A DNA stretch of 64,000 bases, from contig OZ034968.1 in assembly GCA_964030785.1 (NCBI GenBank), positions 50,165,230 to 50,229,229 of the forward strand, given 5' to 3'. Position 1 is the stretch's first letter. Each line of letters opens with the position of its first letter. A model generated the notes under the pieces. The model ran no database searches. It was not told where the DNA came from and saw only the letters and a list, made by a program, of their open reading frames with translations. The DNA is from Siderastrea siderea (lineage: Eukaryota; Cnidaria; Anthozoa; Scleractinia; Rhizangiidae). This document shows, one piece after another, positions 54,794-64,000 of the stretch. The position numbers were made by a program, and so were the translations under genes.

Positions 54794-55802
54794 AGTACGA
54801 GTGTGGCGAAGTGTAGTACACAAAGCCAGTGTCCGTTAACCCTATTTCGCCTAGGCTTTTTTTGAGTTTCTGAGCCTGGGGGGGGGGGGGGGCAAAGTGC
54901 CCCCCGTATAGATCTCGAAAAGTATTAACGCTCTTGTAGTGAAACTTGGCACGTTTTTAGTACGTCATTAGCTTAACAGATTGTTGTTATGACGTGTCAA
55001 TTATGACGTATCATGACGTCATAAAGGCGTCACAAACCCGCCATTTTGAATTTGAGGCCGCCATCTTGGATCCTGAGCTGGCAGTCATACAGTTAACAAT
55101 GACGACATCGAAAAATATATGAATTTGTTCTAGGAAACATACTTAATCAAAACAAGCACCAAAAAGCAAAGGATTACCTTTTTCTTACAAACGAAGGGTA
55201 AAAAACTGAAAACAAGACTGAAAAACGACAGAAAATAGTCAAAATACACTCCTGAGAAGACGGTTGCTATGGAAACGTCAATCACCATAGACACGTCATT
55301 GACACAGGAAAATTTTCCCTGATAATTTTTAGGAAAAAGTCACGAGACTTGGTGATTATTCGGCAAGCCGTTTAAAAGTTATAGTTTGTTAAAGTCAGCG
55401 CGGGCACAATGTGCCCCCCCCCCAGGCTAAATAGGGTTAACTGCTTTACGGACTCGCGAATAGTGGGGACAAAGGGGTAAGCAAACTCTAAGACGGTAAG
55501 CATGTCATTTCTTGAGTGCATCTGACTGTAGAAGTTCTCCACCACAAGAGTCAAGGGAATTGGTGGAGCTTTTTCGACAACAATAATTCTGCAACACCAA
55601 GAAACACCCCTGCTTTTTGATGCCGCTCATAAAGAGATGCATTGAAAATCGAAGACGAGAAGTATACATCTCTCGCAAATCTGTTGTCAATTAGCCTGCT
55701 CCACGTTCCACGATAGTATGTGGGATGACTAAGATCTAAGCTGTCTAAGAGCCTGGAACAGGCTTGTTGTAAACATTGCAAAATTGTCAAAAAATGATTC
55801 AT
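54768..55802 (-). pseudogene. Unidentified frame A, interrupted by a TTAA MITE
   Basis: The minus-strand coding part 55802-55441 (with SHPTYYRGTWSRLIDNRFAR and YERHQKAGVFLGVAELLLSK) has one frame change near 55555. It then continues, across the MITE at 54836-55440, in frame into 54835-54768 and stops. The two halves join in frame once the MITE and one TTAA are ignored. No domain recognised. The right edge at about 55802 is cut by a LINE fragment, so the N-terminus is missing. Confidence 0.5.
54836..55440. mobile_element. piggyBac-like MITE, copy 2 (TTAA target)
   Basis: TTAA at 54836-54839 and 55437-55440, inverted ends CCCTATTTCGCCTAGG and CCCAGGCTAAATAGGG, interior collinear with 30369-30971. 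It interrupts frame A. Confidence 0.9.
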
Positions 55803-56390
55803 TTCTGGTCACTGACAGATGTCACTGATGGTGAACAGAGTTCCAAGTATTTCCAAAATTTGGAGAAAAGAAACTACCAGAATAAGGTTATTAACCAACT
55901 TATCAAAGACAACCACAGCACAACAATGAATCCTTCTGAGATCTTAAAAAAAACAACAAAAGTTTTACAAAAATTTGTTGAAGTCACAAAACCCTGAGGT
56001 TAACGATCTCAAGTTTAATTTTCTTTTTGAGAACGCTCAAATTGTGAGGTTAAATAATGATCAAAACCAAAGATGCGAAGGACAGTTGACGGTGAATGAA
56101 TGCTTGGCAGCCCTGAAGAAATTTAATAGAAACAAGTTCCCAGGGATGGATAAAGTTTTATCTTTGGTTCTGGAATGAGCTTGGCAAGGTAATGATAGAT
56201 AGTTTCAACTATGCTTTCACAACAGGGCTTATTTCTATTTCACAAAGACAAGGGGCATTATCCGACTCATTCCAAAGAAAGATAAGGATCTGCTTTATTT
56301 GAAAAATTGAAGGCCTGTGTCCTTATTAAATGTCGACTATAAAATTGCCACAAAAGTACTAGCTTTAAGACTGAAATCTGCTCTTCTCTG
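55803..56390 (+). mobile_element. LINE ORF2 fragment (L1/Tx1 type)
   Basis: Blocks GEQSSKYFQNLEKRNYQNKV, LTVNECLAALKKFNRNKFPG and the Pro-Lys-Lys-Asp region (IRLIPKKDKDLL near 56260), then RPVSLLNVDYKIATKVLALR near 56310. These are the N-terminal RT motifs before the catalytic box, with frame changes. It is cut by the DIRS element at about 56390. Confidence 0.75.
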
Positions 56391-56396
56391 AGTTGC

Positions 56397-57083
56397 TCCG
56401 AGGACACAGGTCCTTTAATTGCAAGTGACCTTGCTGATTTAATAAATGGAAAATTTAATGCTGAGTATTCTGTGGAGAAGAGAAAGGAAATTCTCCAGAA
56501 ATATAAGAAACCAAGTAATTGTGACCATGTGCTCATTCCTAAAGTAAATGAGGAAATATGGAGCAAACTCCCCACTAATGCCAAACGCTCAGACATCAGA
56601 ACTTCGGCATTACAAGACACACTAGTAAAAGTGTCAAGTGCTATTATTTCCACTACTGATAAACTTCCGGAACACAGAGAAAAGAAGACCATTCCCAACT
56701 ACAAAGCATTGATAAATCCCTTGTTGGATTCTGTGGCCTTGCTAGGTCAGGTCTGTACGGAGCTATCTTACAAAAGAAGGGATGCCTTGAAACCCTTTTT
56801 GCATCAGGATTTCTGTCTAGCATGTGCTAGAAGCAGAAAACCAGGGAAGCTCCTTTTTGGAAATGATTTAGCTAAAACACTTCAAGATTTGAGAACCACT
56901 AATAAGATCATGACAAACAACAGTTCTGATACCAGACTCCCCAAACTGAGTAGTGGCCATTCTAAACAAGACAACAGATATCAGCAGGTCCTTTTTTACC
57001 GAACAAAGGGAGGATTTACAATCCTCCCAGATCTACAGCCACTCAGGGCAAGAAAAAGAAAAGTTCACAAAGCCTTAGAGTAA
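56397..57083 (+). pseudogene. DIRS Gag-like frame
   Basis: Open for about 228 codons. Markers: IASDLADLINGKF, KKPSNCDHVLIPKVNEEIW, LVKVSSAIISTTDKLPEH and CTELSYKRRDALKPFL. It ends near a local duplication in which AAGTTCACAAAGCCTTAGAG occurs at about 57062 and 57108. The N-terminus is missing. Confidence 0.7.
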
Positions 57084-57259
57084 GGCTTAGAGGAAGGCTC
57101 AAGAAAAAGTTCACAAAGCCTTAGAGGATTTTAAAACTCAGGTAAATAATTTTCCCAGCTATGTTAATGATTGCCTGATACCTTACCTCAAGCTGAAAGC
57201 TCAATCGTTTAGAGCTGGCCAGGTTTCTTTATTTTTAGAAAATGGATGGAATTGACCTG

Positions 57260-57940
57260 AGACCCCCATACCCTGCGTACAATTGCTGGCGAAACAACTG
57301 AATTTTCTTCACACCCTATTCAGCAATCATATCCCCCCAACTCTGTCTGTAAAGACCATGCTGCCCTTGTTGAGGAAGAAATTTGCTCTCTGAAAGAAAA
57401 GGGAGTTATTGTCCCATGTGATCATGATTTCGGAGAATTTATATCTCCTATATTCTCAGTTCCCAAGAAAGACGGTAATGTGTTGAGAACTCACCTTTTA
57501 AAATGGAGTCTATTCAGACAGTTTTGACTCTTGTCACACCTAACTGTTGGATGGCTAGTTTAGACTTGAAAGATGCATATTATAGTGTGAAGATCCATCC
57601 TGATTTCCAAAATTTTTAAAATTCTCTTACAAAGGCACTCTTTACGAGTACACGGTTCTCCCTAATGGTTTATGCATCTGCCCAAGAAAGTTTACTAAGA
57701 TGATGAAACCCTCTCTAGCCTTTTTGAGACTACTTGGTCGTATCATATCTGGGTATATCGAGGATCTATACCTACAAGGTAAAACCCAGCAGCAGTGCAT
57801 AGCTAATGTAATTGATGCTATCACATTGTTTGAAAACCTTGGACTTGTCATACACCCCGATAAATCGGTTATAGTTCCACAACAGCGACTTGTTTTTCTG
57901 GGTTTTGTCATAGATTCTGTTTTCAGATTCTGTTGTCATA
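57260..57940 (+). pseudogene. DIRS reverse transcriptase, part 1
   Basis: Blocks LVEEEICSLKEKGVIVPC near 57370, SPIFSVPKKDGN near 57450, then YTVLPNGLC and the palm box SGYIEDLYLQG near 57750-57780 (Glu before Asp instead of the usual two Asp), then HPDKSVIVPQQRLVFLGFV near 57860. Several frame changes. Interrupted at 57951 by a LINE. Confidence 0.8.
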
Positions 57941-57951
57941 GATTCTGTTTT

Positions 57952-59043
57952 CAGAACAACACATCGCTACATAACGAAATAATTTGGAACAACCGCAACT
58001 TAAAAATCGAGGGTAAAACACCGTTTTACAAAAAATGGTTCGAAAAAATATTCTACGTATTAAAGACCTTCTCCAAAATGACGGTAGTTTCCTTTCTTTT
58101 AAACAATTCTCCGAGAAATTTCATCTTGAAACACCTTTTACTTTATATTTTGGATTGATCAATTCCATTCCGAATGACTGGAAAGTAAAAATTAAAAGAA
58201 CTCCCCGGGAAACAGCAGAAAATGGAAATCATAAAACAAACATAATTTCTACCAAAAACGTCTACTCTGCTATGTTTAAAAAGGTTTTTTTACCCCCAAC
58301 CGCTGAAAGCAAAATTTTGAGGTATGGTGTTAACCGAGCAATCTTAAACAAAGTTTACGAATTACCCTTCCAGATAAAAAATGACATAAAGATATCAATG
58401 TTTCAATATAAACTTATTCATAATATCCTTCCAACAAAAGTTAGCCTTTTCAAAGCCAAAATATCGGATAGTGATTTATGCCCTCAATGTCTCACTGACA
58501 GACATTCTTTAGATCACATGTTCTTACACTGCTCTTCAACTTTATTATTTTGGAATTTATTTCAAAACTGGTGGTACAGCAAAACTAAAGAAAAGATCAC
58601 ATTATCAAACAGTATGATTTTATATGGAATTCTTGACAAAAGGATGCACTCTTACTCCTTAAACTACACGCTTCTTATTGCGAAATACTCCATTTTCTGT
58701 AAATGTTTACACGACGAAAAACTATGCTTCGAAAGTTTTCTGTCACTCCTAAAAGAAAAACTTAATATACAAAGAGAAATCGCAATCCAAAATAACAAAC
58801 TGCCTGAATGCAAAGAAATATATGGAAATCTTTTGTATTTTTTTTTTAATACTACTATTTCTATGTTTTCTTCAGCTTAGACCCTTGTATAAGTAAGTTT
58901 AGCGATAAATGTATGCACTGTATGTAAAAGTAATTGTAACGCACGTCAATACCTTCTTTTTTTTTTTTGCGTCTTGTCAGTTTGTTTTTTCTTGTACTGT
59001 AAGCACTAACACCAATAAAGCTTTTTATTGCAAAAAAAAAAAA
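57952..59043 (+). mobile_element. Nested LINE 3' fragment with poly-A
   Basis: C-terminal ORF2 (frame 58035-58880 open to TAG): FKQFSEKFHLETPFTLYFGL, then a zinc site CPQCLTDRHSLDHMFLHCSS near 58480. A poly-A of about 14 bases ends at 59043. The 11-bp target copies GATTCTGTTTT flank it at 57941-57951 and 59044-59054. A one-base shift lies near 58030. It is a relative of the LINE at 23890, not the same subfamily. Confidence 0.9.
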
Positions 59044-59054
59044 GATTCTGTTTT

Positions 59055-59590
59055 AATGACAGTTCGCCTCATTTCAGACAAGATCACTAAGATAAAAACA
59101 CTTTTGTCTTGTCTGCTTCCTTATTTTGTCAAAATCCGTGATGTTGCCAAAGTTATTGGTCACCTAATTTCCAGTTTACCTGGTGTTAAGTATGGAGCAC
59201 TGTATTACAGAAATTTCGAAATGGAGAAGACTGCTCCTCTGAAGTCAGCCAATGGAAATTTTGAGGACAAAATGTGCATCTCCCACAAAGGAATTTCTGA
59301 ACTAACTGGTGGTTGTGTAACCTTGACGGCAGTTTTAATACCATACATTACCCCCCAGTAGATGTAACTTTGTACTCAGATGCATTCCTTCAAGGCTGGG
59401 GTGCAGTTCTGAATGATAAGTCCACAGGTGGGAGATGGCTTCCCACTGAACGTGAGCAGCACATAAATTCTTTCTGGAGCTGCTTGCAGCATTTTTTGCT
59501 CTTCAGTGTTTTCATCCCGCCCTCTCAAACAAACATGTTAAGATTACGATTGATAATACCTCTGCTGTTGCCCAAATAAGCAACATGGGT
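59055..59590 (+). pseudogene. DIRS RNase H region
   Basis: After the nested LINE the frame resumes with TVRLISDKITKIKTLLS, VIGHLISSLPGVKYGALYYR and TLYSDAFLQGWGAVLNDKST, GGRW (the RNase H Asp). Frame changes near 59345 and 59480. Confidence 0.75.
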
Positions 59591-59759
59591 ACATGTCAGA
59601 ATGAGGAATGTAATTCCCTTGTAGTGCAGATCTGGTAATTTTGTATTTCACACAACATCCCTTGGCTTACAGCAGCCCATATTCCCGGCTCCTCCAATCT
59701 AATAGCCCTTTTCACAGTTCAATTTTCTCATTTGCATTACAATATAATTGAATGTGAAT

Positions 59760-59806
59760 GGGAGGCAATTTCGGGCAAATAGTGCAAAATTGCCCGAAAT
59801 TGCCTC
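59760..59806. repeat. Hairpin inside DIRS coding region
   Basis: GAGGCAATTTCGGGCAA and TTGCCCGAAATTGCCTC are perfect 17-base inverted arms with a 10-base loop. They replace expected coding sequence, so they are probably a small insertion or fold-back. Confidence 0.6.
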
Positions 59807-59819
59807 ACATCCATTGTCT

Positions 59820-61040
59820 ATTGCTCATACAGGCCTGACCCAGGGGCATCATTCAAAGATGCTTTCACTTTTCCTTGGGCCAACAAGAAGCTCTACTGTT
59901 TTGCTCCTTTTAGCTGTATCCTACAAGTACTGCAGAAAACCATTCAGGATCAAGCAACTTGTGTGGTAGTTGTTCCCGACTGGCCAACCCAAGCGTGGTA
60001 CCCACTGCTGACATCTCTTCTATTACTTCCTTCTGTCAAGCTTCGCCCCTCAAAGAACCTACTGAGACTCCCAGCAACACTAGCAACTGTACACCCTCTT
60101 CACAAGAACGTGTCTCTTTATTTGTTAACTGTCCAGCAACAACTTACAGGATTAGGATTTACTGAACGATCCATAAAAGTTATCACTGCCTCTTGGTGTG
60201 AGGGAACAACTGCTCAGTACCAGTCCCACCTAAAGAAGTGGATACAGTTTTGCAAGGAAAAGAAGTGCAGTGTTCTCCCTCCAGATTTACCGGTAGTTCT
60301 TGACTTTCTAACCATGCTACATGAGAATGGATTGTCCTACAACTCTGTGAACACAGCAAGAAGTACGTTGTCCTCTATCCTTCAGCTTAATATTAATTCT
60401 TCAGTCCCACTTGGACAACTGCCCATAGTCAAGCGTTTTATGTTATGAAAGGGATTTATGAACTTCACCCTTCCTTGCCTAGATACACAGCTACGTGGGT
60501 TTTGAGTTCTGTGTTGAATTATTTTTGCAAAGGTGCATCTGTACCAGCTCTTTCCTTCAAGGAGTTAACTTTAAAGTTAACTTTTTTGTTAACCCTGTTG
60601 AGTGGACAACGGTGTCAAACAGTCAAATTCTTTTCAATCCATAATATGAAGTTCTCACACCTCAAGTGTACCTTTGTAATATTACTGAGAAAGTTAAACA
60701 AAGTCGTGTGGGCACCCACCTCAAACCTAGCACATAAAGCAAACCAAAGTTCTTTGAAACGATTGTTATCAACTACTTCTTAGCCATGTCAAACTTCACG
60801 GCCCTGCCAGCAAGGACACCATATCCAGGTGGTGTAAGAATGTCCTGAAATCTTACAGCACACAGTACCCATTCTGCTTCAACCTTGTTCTTGGCAGAGA
60901 AGAATGTCAACATCCAAAGATATTATAATGTGATGTCTGCTGGCTGGTCCAATGAGATTACATTTCAACGTTACTATCATAAGCCAGCTGAGAAACCCTT
61001 TAATTTCGGTGACATAATTCTGCATTTGGCATCCGAGGAG
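59820..61040 (+). pseudogene. DIRS tyrosine recombinase
   Basis: Frame pieces: VVVPDWPTQAWYPLLTSLL near 59965, then FTERSIKVITASWCEGTTAQ and YQSHLKKWIQFCKEKKCSVL (arm/core-binding), LTLLSGQRCQTVKFFSI with the first catalytic Arg near 60590, DTISRWCKNVLKS near 60825, and the C-terminal AGWSNEITFQRYYHKP with the nucleophilic Tyr near 60945. It ends HLASEED at about 61045. It is open from 59963 to 60448, then broken. Confidence 0.85.
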
Positions 61041-61276
61041 GATTAATCTTTCCTCTCATTGACATGTAGTTTTTTGTTATTACATTGCAATGTTATTATG
61101 CAAGTTCATGCTACATTGCTATGTTGTATCACACGTTTTACATTCCCGTCTTTACTAGTAAGTCTTTTTTGTGTTTTGTCTGTTTTCTTTGTATTACAAT
61201 CTATGGCAATTATGCCTCAATGATTGCTCTAAAATCTCGTACCAGTCCCTCGCGACCTAGGCTGACGATGAAATAG

Positions 61277-61963
61277 AATTTGAAATTAAAGGAGACTTAC
61301 CTCTAAGTTGTAGTTTGATTGTAATTCTGTGAGACATCAGTTGGGAGTGGTACGCCCACCCTATCTTCAGTTTCTTCTCCCCACCCTATGTGACCTCGTC
61401 ATCATTGAGGCAGTAATTGGACACTCTAAAGCCTGATCGATGCATTGCGCTACGCTCTCTCATACCACTCCCTACACTCCTGGCTGATGACTCACAGAAT
61501 TACAATCAAACTTCAACTTAGGGACCGTCGACATATTCAAAAGTTCCCCGCTTAGTGTCCACTGGACGATAAGGTCAGACCCCCTCCTCCACACGTCCAC
61601 TTGGAATTTCGCGCTCCATGTTTTTCTAGAGCCGGTGAATTTAGTTTTGTAAAATCTAGCAAGTGCATGTTCCTTCTGCGCCATCTTTATAAGTGACAAA
61701 CTATGTAGATCACAGCGGCGCCACGTTTGTTCTCATTTTGTACTGTGGTACATTTTTCTGTTCATGTTCTGTTATCAACATAAGTAAAATGTGTTTTCTC
61801 AACACGTTATTTTGGTTTTGTCCTAGAATCCCCACTTTAATGTCCAAATCTTGACTTTCCTCAACCCCCTCCCCTCCCCCCCAAACTTCCAGTGGACGTT
61901 AAGTGGGGAACTTGTGAATATGTCGACGGTCCCTTACAGGTAAGTCTCGTTTAATTTCAAATT
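61277..61963. repeat. Inverted repeat, one arm split by a MITE
   Basis: Left arm 61277-61333 (AATTTGAAATTAAAGGAGAC to AATTCTGTGAG). The right arm is its inverse in two pieces: 61491-61520 and 61937-61963, interrupted by a MITE. Ignoring the MITE and one TTA, the arms match over about 57 bp. Position just after the DIRS recombinase suggests, but does not prove, a DIRS terminal structure. Confidence 0.75.
61518..61936. mobile_element. Harbinger-like MITE (413 bp, TTA target)
   Basis: TTA at 61518-61520 and 61934-61936. Inverted ends of about 45 bp start GGGACCGTCGACATATTC and end GAATATGTCGACGGTCCC. No open frame. A three-base TTA duplication fits PIF/Harbinger derivatives. Confidence 0.85.
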
Positions 61964-61984
61964 TTGGCAATGTCACGTGTCTAA

Positions 61985-62290
61985 AATAACCCCATGGAAT
62001 TCCATAGAATTCCGTGGAATTTGATGGAAAATTTTCCATGGAATTCCGTCTGGTATTGGGACATGGAATTCCATGAAAACATTTCCATGGAATTCTATGG
62101 AGTTCCACAAAAACTCAAATCCATGGAATTCTGTCTGGTATTGGGACATGGAATTCCCTGGAATTCTACGAAAATATAATTATGGAATTCTATGGAGTTT
62201 TCCACAAAAGCTCAACTCCATGGAATTTTGTCTGGTATTGGGACTTCATATTCAATGAAAAAGTATCCATGGAATTCCATCGAAAACTAG
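61985..62290. repeat. CCATGGAATTCC-rich minisatellite, left block
   Basis: Dense repetition of TCCATGGAATTC and variants, with a longer unit containing GTCTGGTATTGGGAC at about 62048, 62133 and 62230 (84 and 97 bp apart). Confidence 0.85.
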
Positions 62291-63734
62291 TCTTAAAGGA
62301 ATTTAGGACTACCGGAGCATAACAATCCTTTTACAAACTTTAATCTTTACAGAGTTGGATAAGGATTTTAAGACATTTTGTACTGTCAATAACGAAAGAA
62401 TGAAATAAATAAATTATAACAAAGATAACACTTGTTTGACAAGAATACATTCAATTGAAATGTCAAAAATCTTATGCTAAACTGAATGACATTGTTAGTG
62501 AACACAAATTTAAGTTATTATTTGACATTTTCAGTGGCAGAAGTATTGCATTCTGTGTAGTTCATGCCTAGCAAGAAAAAGGAAAATAAATATGACCTCT
62601 CTTCAAGCGTGAAGGGACAGATCTGTCTTCACCGCTTTTATATGCTATAATAGTATTCCTAAAATCAAGTCACTCTGAAAGAGAAGAATATTCCACTAAG
62701 CATTGTTGCGTCAATCTTCAAATTGTATAAACTCTTCATGAAAAGAAGAAACCTGAAAAGTTCAGGTTTGAATTTTTTCAGGTTTCTTTTTTTCAACTAC
62801 TTAAGTTGAAACACCTTCACTGCGATGATCTTCATATAATTCTAGACTGTATATTGGTAACAAACAACTGAAAGAACTGAAAACGCAAAAATAATACAGG
62901 CATACCTTGATCGATTTACTCCATTCGACCCACTTACTCTTCCAAAGGTTACATCAACTGAGGCTATTCACTTAACTTCAGAGGCCATTTAAATTCTAAT
63001 TTGCCTTTGGAGTTACAACTTTTGTTACGAAACGTTCACATTTCCCATAAGGTAAACAGTAAAGCGAACCATCTTTGCTCCATTGTTGCTCCCAACTTCG
63101 ATTTCATCTGTTCATTTTTATCCAAAAATCCACATGTAAAGCTCCAAAACATTTTTAGGCACATAGACTAATCCAAAAGCTACAATTGTCCATCTTTGTT
63201 GTAACCTGAAAGGTGCTTTTTGGACCTCAAACCACACACACATGCTTGCCAAACGAATGTTGTAACCGCCTTTTCAAAATGGCGCCTATGCCAATGCTAC
63301 ATAGGTCACATGACTCAAATGACAACTGCTGGCCACTGAATGCAGGCGCATTGATTTGGGATCTTGTCATCTGTGCAGGAACCACAAAAACGTTTGATGT
63401 GAGCGGATGAATCACCACAAAACATTTATTTGCTTCAAAATAAAAAAAAAATATGCTCATAATATTAGTAAAAAAAGTGTTTTTGCTGAAATAAACTAAA
63501 ATGATTTGCATTGTACAGTAAACTAATGGAAACTGACGAGAAATCCGAGTCCGGGGGACTCCCTAGCTGATCACAGATCTTTAGGAAGCTATCCTCTCAA
63601 TGTATTACCTGACACATAAAGATAAACTTAGGCCTTCTTTGAAGAATTTGTGTTGACAATTCACTCTTTGATGTTCATTAAATAATTCCCTCCCATTCCA
63701 TAAAACTCAGTATATTTAAAGCTACCAAGGAGTG
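62291..63734. other. No recognisable gene; contains hairpin module copy 2
   Basis: AT-rich. AAACCTGAAAAGTTCAGGTT at 62749 and TTCAACT-ACTTA-AGTTGAA at 62792-62810 with CACTGCGATGATCTTC correspond to the module at 50231-50298. No gene seen. Confidence 0.5.
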
Positions 63735-63900
63735 TCCACAAATATTTCATGGAAATTCCATGATTATTCCATGGAACCCCACGCAAGTTCATAAGGTTTC
63801 CATGGAACTCCATGGAGTGTCCATGGAACCCTATGGAATTCCATGGAGCTCACATGGAAATCTCTGGGGTTTCCATGGAATTACCTAGAATTACCTCAGC
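63735..63900. repeat. CCATGGAA-rich block, right
   Basis: Repeated TCCATGGAA/TTCCATGG words similar to those at 61985-62290 and 1.4 kb away. The two blocks may be the subterminal parts of one element. Confidence 0.7.
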
Positions 63901-64000
63901 CCATCTGTCTTATCACTTTGATTATAGAATTTTGTACAACATGGAAAATTAAACTAAAAAGTTGAATGTCGATTTTTTTTGTCCACAGCTGAACATGCTA

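Larger units (their letters stand above)
56397..61040 (+). mobile_element. DIRS-like retroelement, 5' truncated, with nested LINE
   Basis: Order Gag-like protein, reverse transcriptase, RNase H, tyrosine recombinase, all with breaks. DIRS elements integrate through a recombinase and lack LTRs and a DDE integrase. No left terminal repeat is visible at the 56390 junction with the LINE fragment. Confidence 0.85.

Noticed and set aside
61899..62258. Frames rich in MEFHRIPWN-type peptides
   Set aside because: Direct translation of the CCATGGAATTCC minisatellite.

Overview
The window is nuclear DNA from an animal. I infer a cnidarian, most likely a stony coral or close relative. It is AT-rich, has an intron-bearing host gene (CHMP7), and carries a repeat set typical of those genomes: degenerate RecQ-like helicase copies, DUF3504-type tyrosine recombinases, Penelope-like elements, DIRS elements, L1/Tx1-clade LINEs and many MITEs. 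There is no operon structure, no CRISPR array and no rRNA. The species assignment is inference from family content only.

The best-supported host gene is CHMP7, an ESCRT-III-related protein. Exon 1 is at 9679-10113 and the probable exon 2 at 47216-47404, both on the + strand and both phase 0. The intron between them is about 37.1 kb and holds most of the transposons in the window. Exon 3 onwards was not found. Upstream lies a broken RecQ-like helicase (7099-9459, minus) between two 70-bp inverted repeats (4490-4559 and 9533-9602); the right repeat ends 76 bp before the CHMP7 start codon.

Intron 1, left to right: a complete Ty3/gypsy-type LTR retrotransposon (14563-19329, minus) with 191-bp LTRs, a 5-bp target duplication and one 1386-codon Gag-Pol frame; a decayed DUF3504 recombinase (19514-20236); MITEs and minisatellites; a single exon of an unidentified multicopy family (22727-23006); a nearly full-length decayed LINE (23890-29075); a TTAA-flanked MITE (30365-30975); a 5-kb tandem array whose units each carry a tRNA-like sequence (31120-36215); a 4-kb element with inverted arms and a decayed gene of unknown function (37081-41020); and Penelope-like elements in both orientations with hammerhead-like motifs and two nested MITEs (41597-45355).

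Downstream of exon 2 (47405-64000) is a repeat graveyard: an RTE-like LINE, Penelope fragments, several fold-back elements, an L1-type ORF1 remnant, an unidentified cassette with two overlapping reading frames split by a second TTAA MITE (54029-55802), and a DIRS-like element (56397-61040). The DIRS element was invaded by a LINE 3' fragment with a recognisable target duplication. A Harbinger-like MITE sits in one arm of an inverted repeat just after it. The window ends in two blocks rich in CCATGGAAT words.

Almost every coding sequence except the CHMP7 exons, the exon at 22727-23006 and the gypsy polyprotein is interrupted. The main value of the window is its record of nested insertions and a few structures that may be undescribed.
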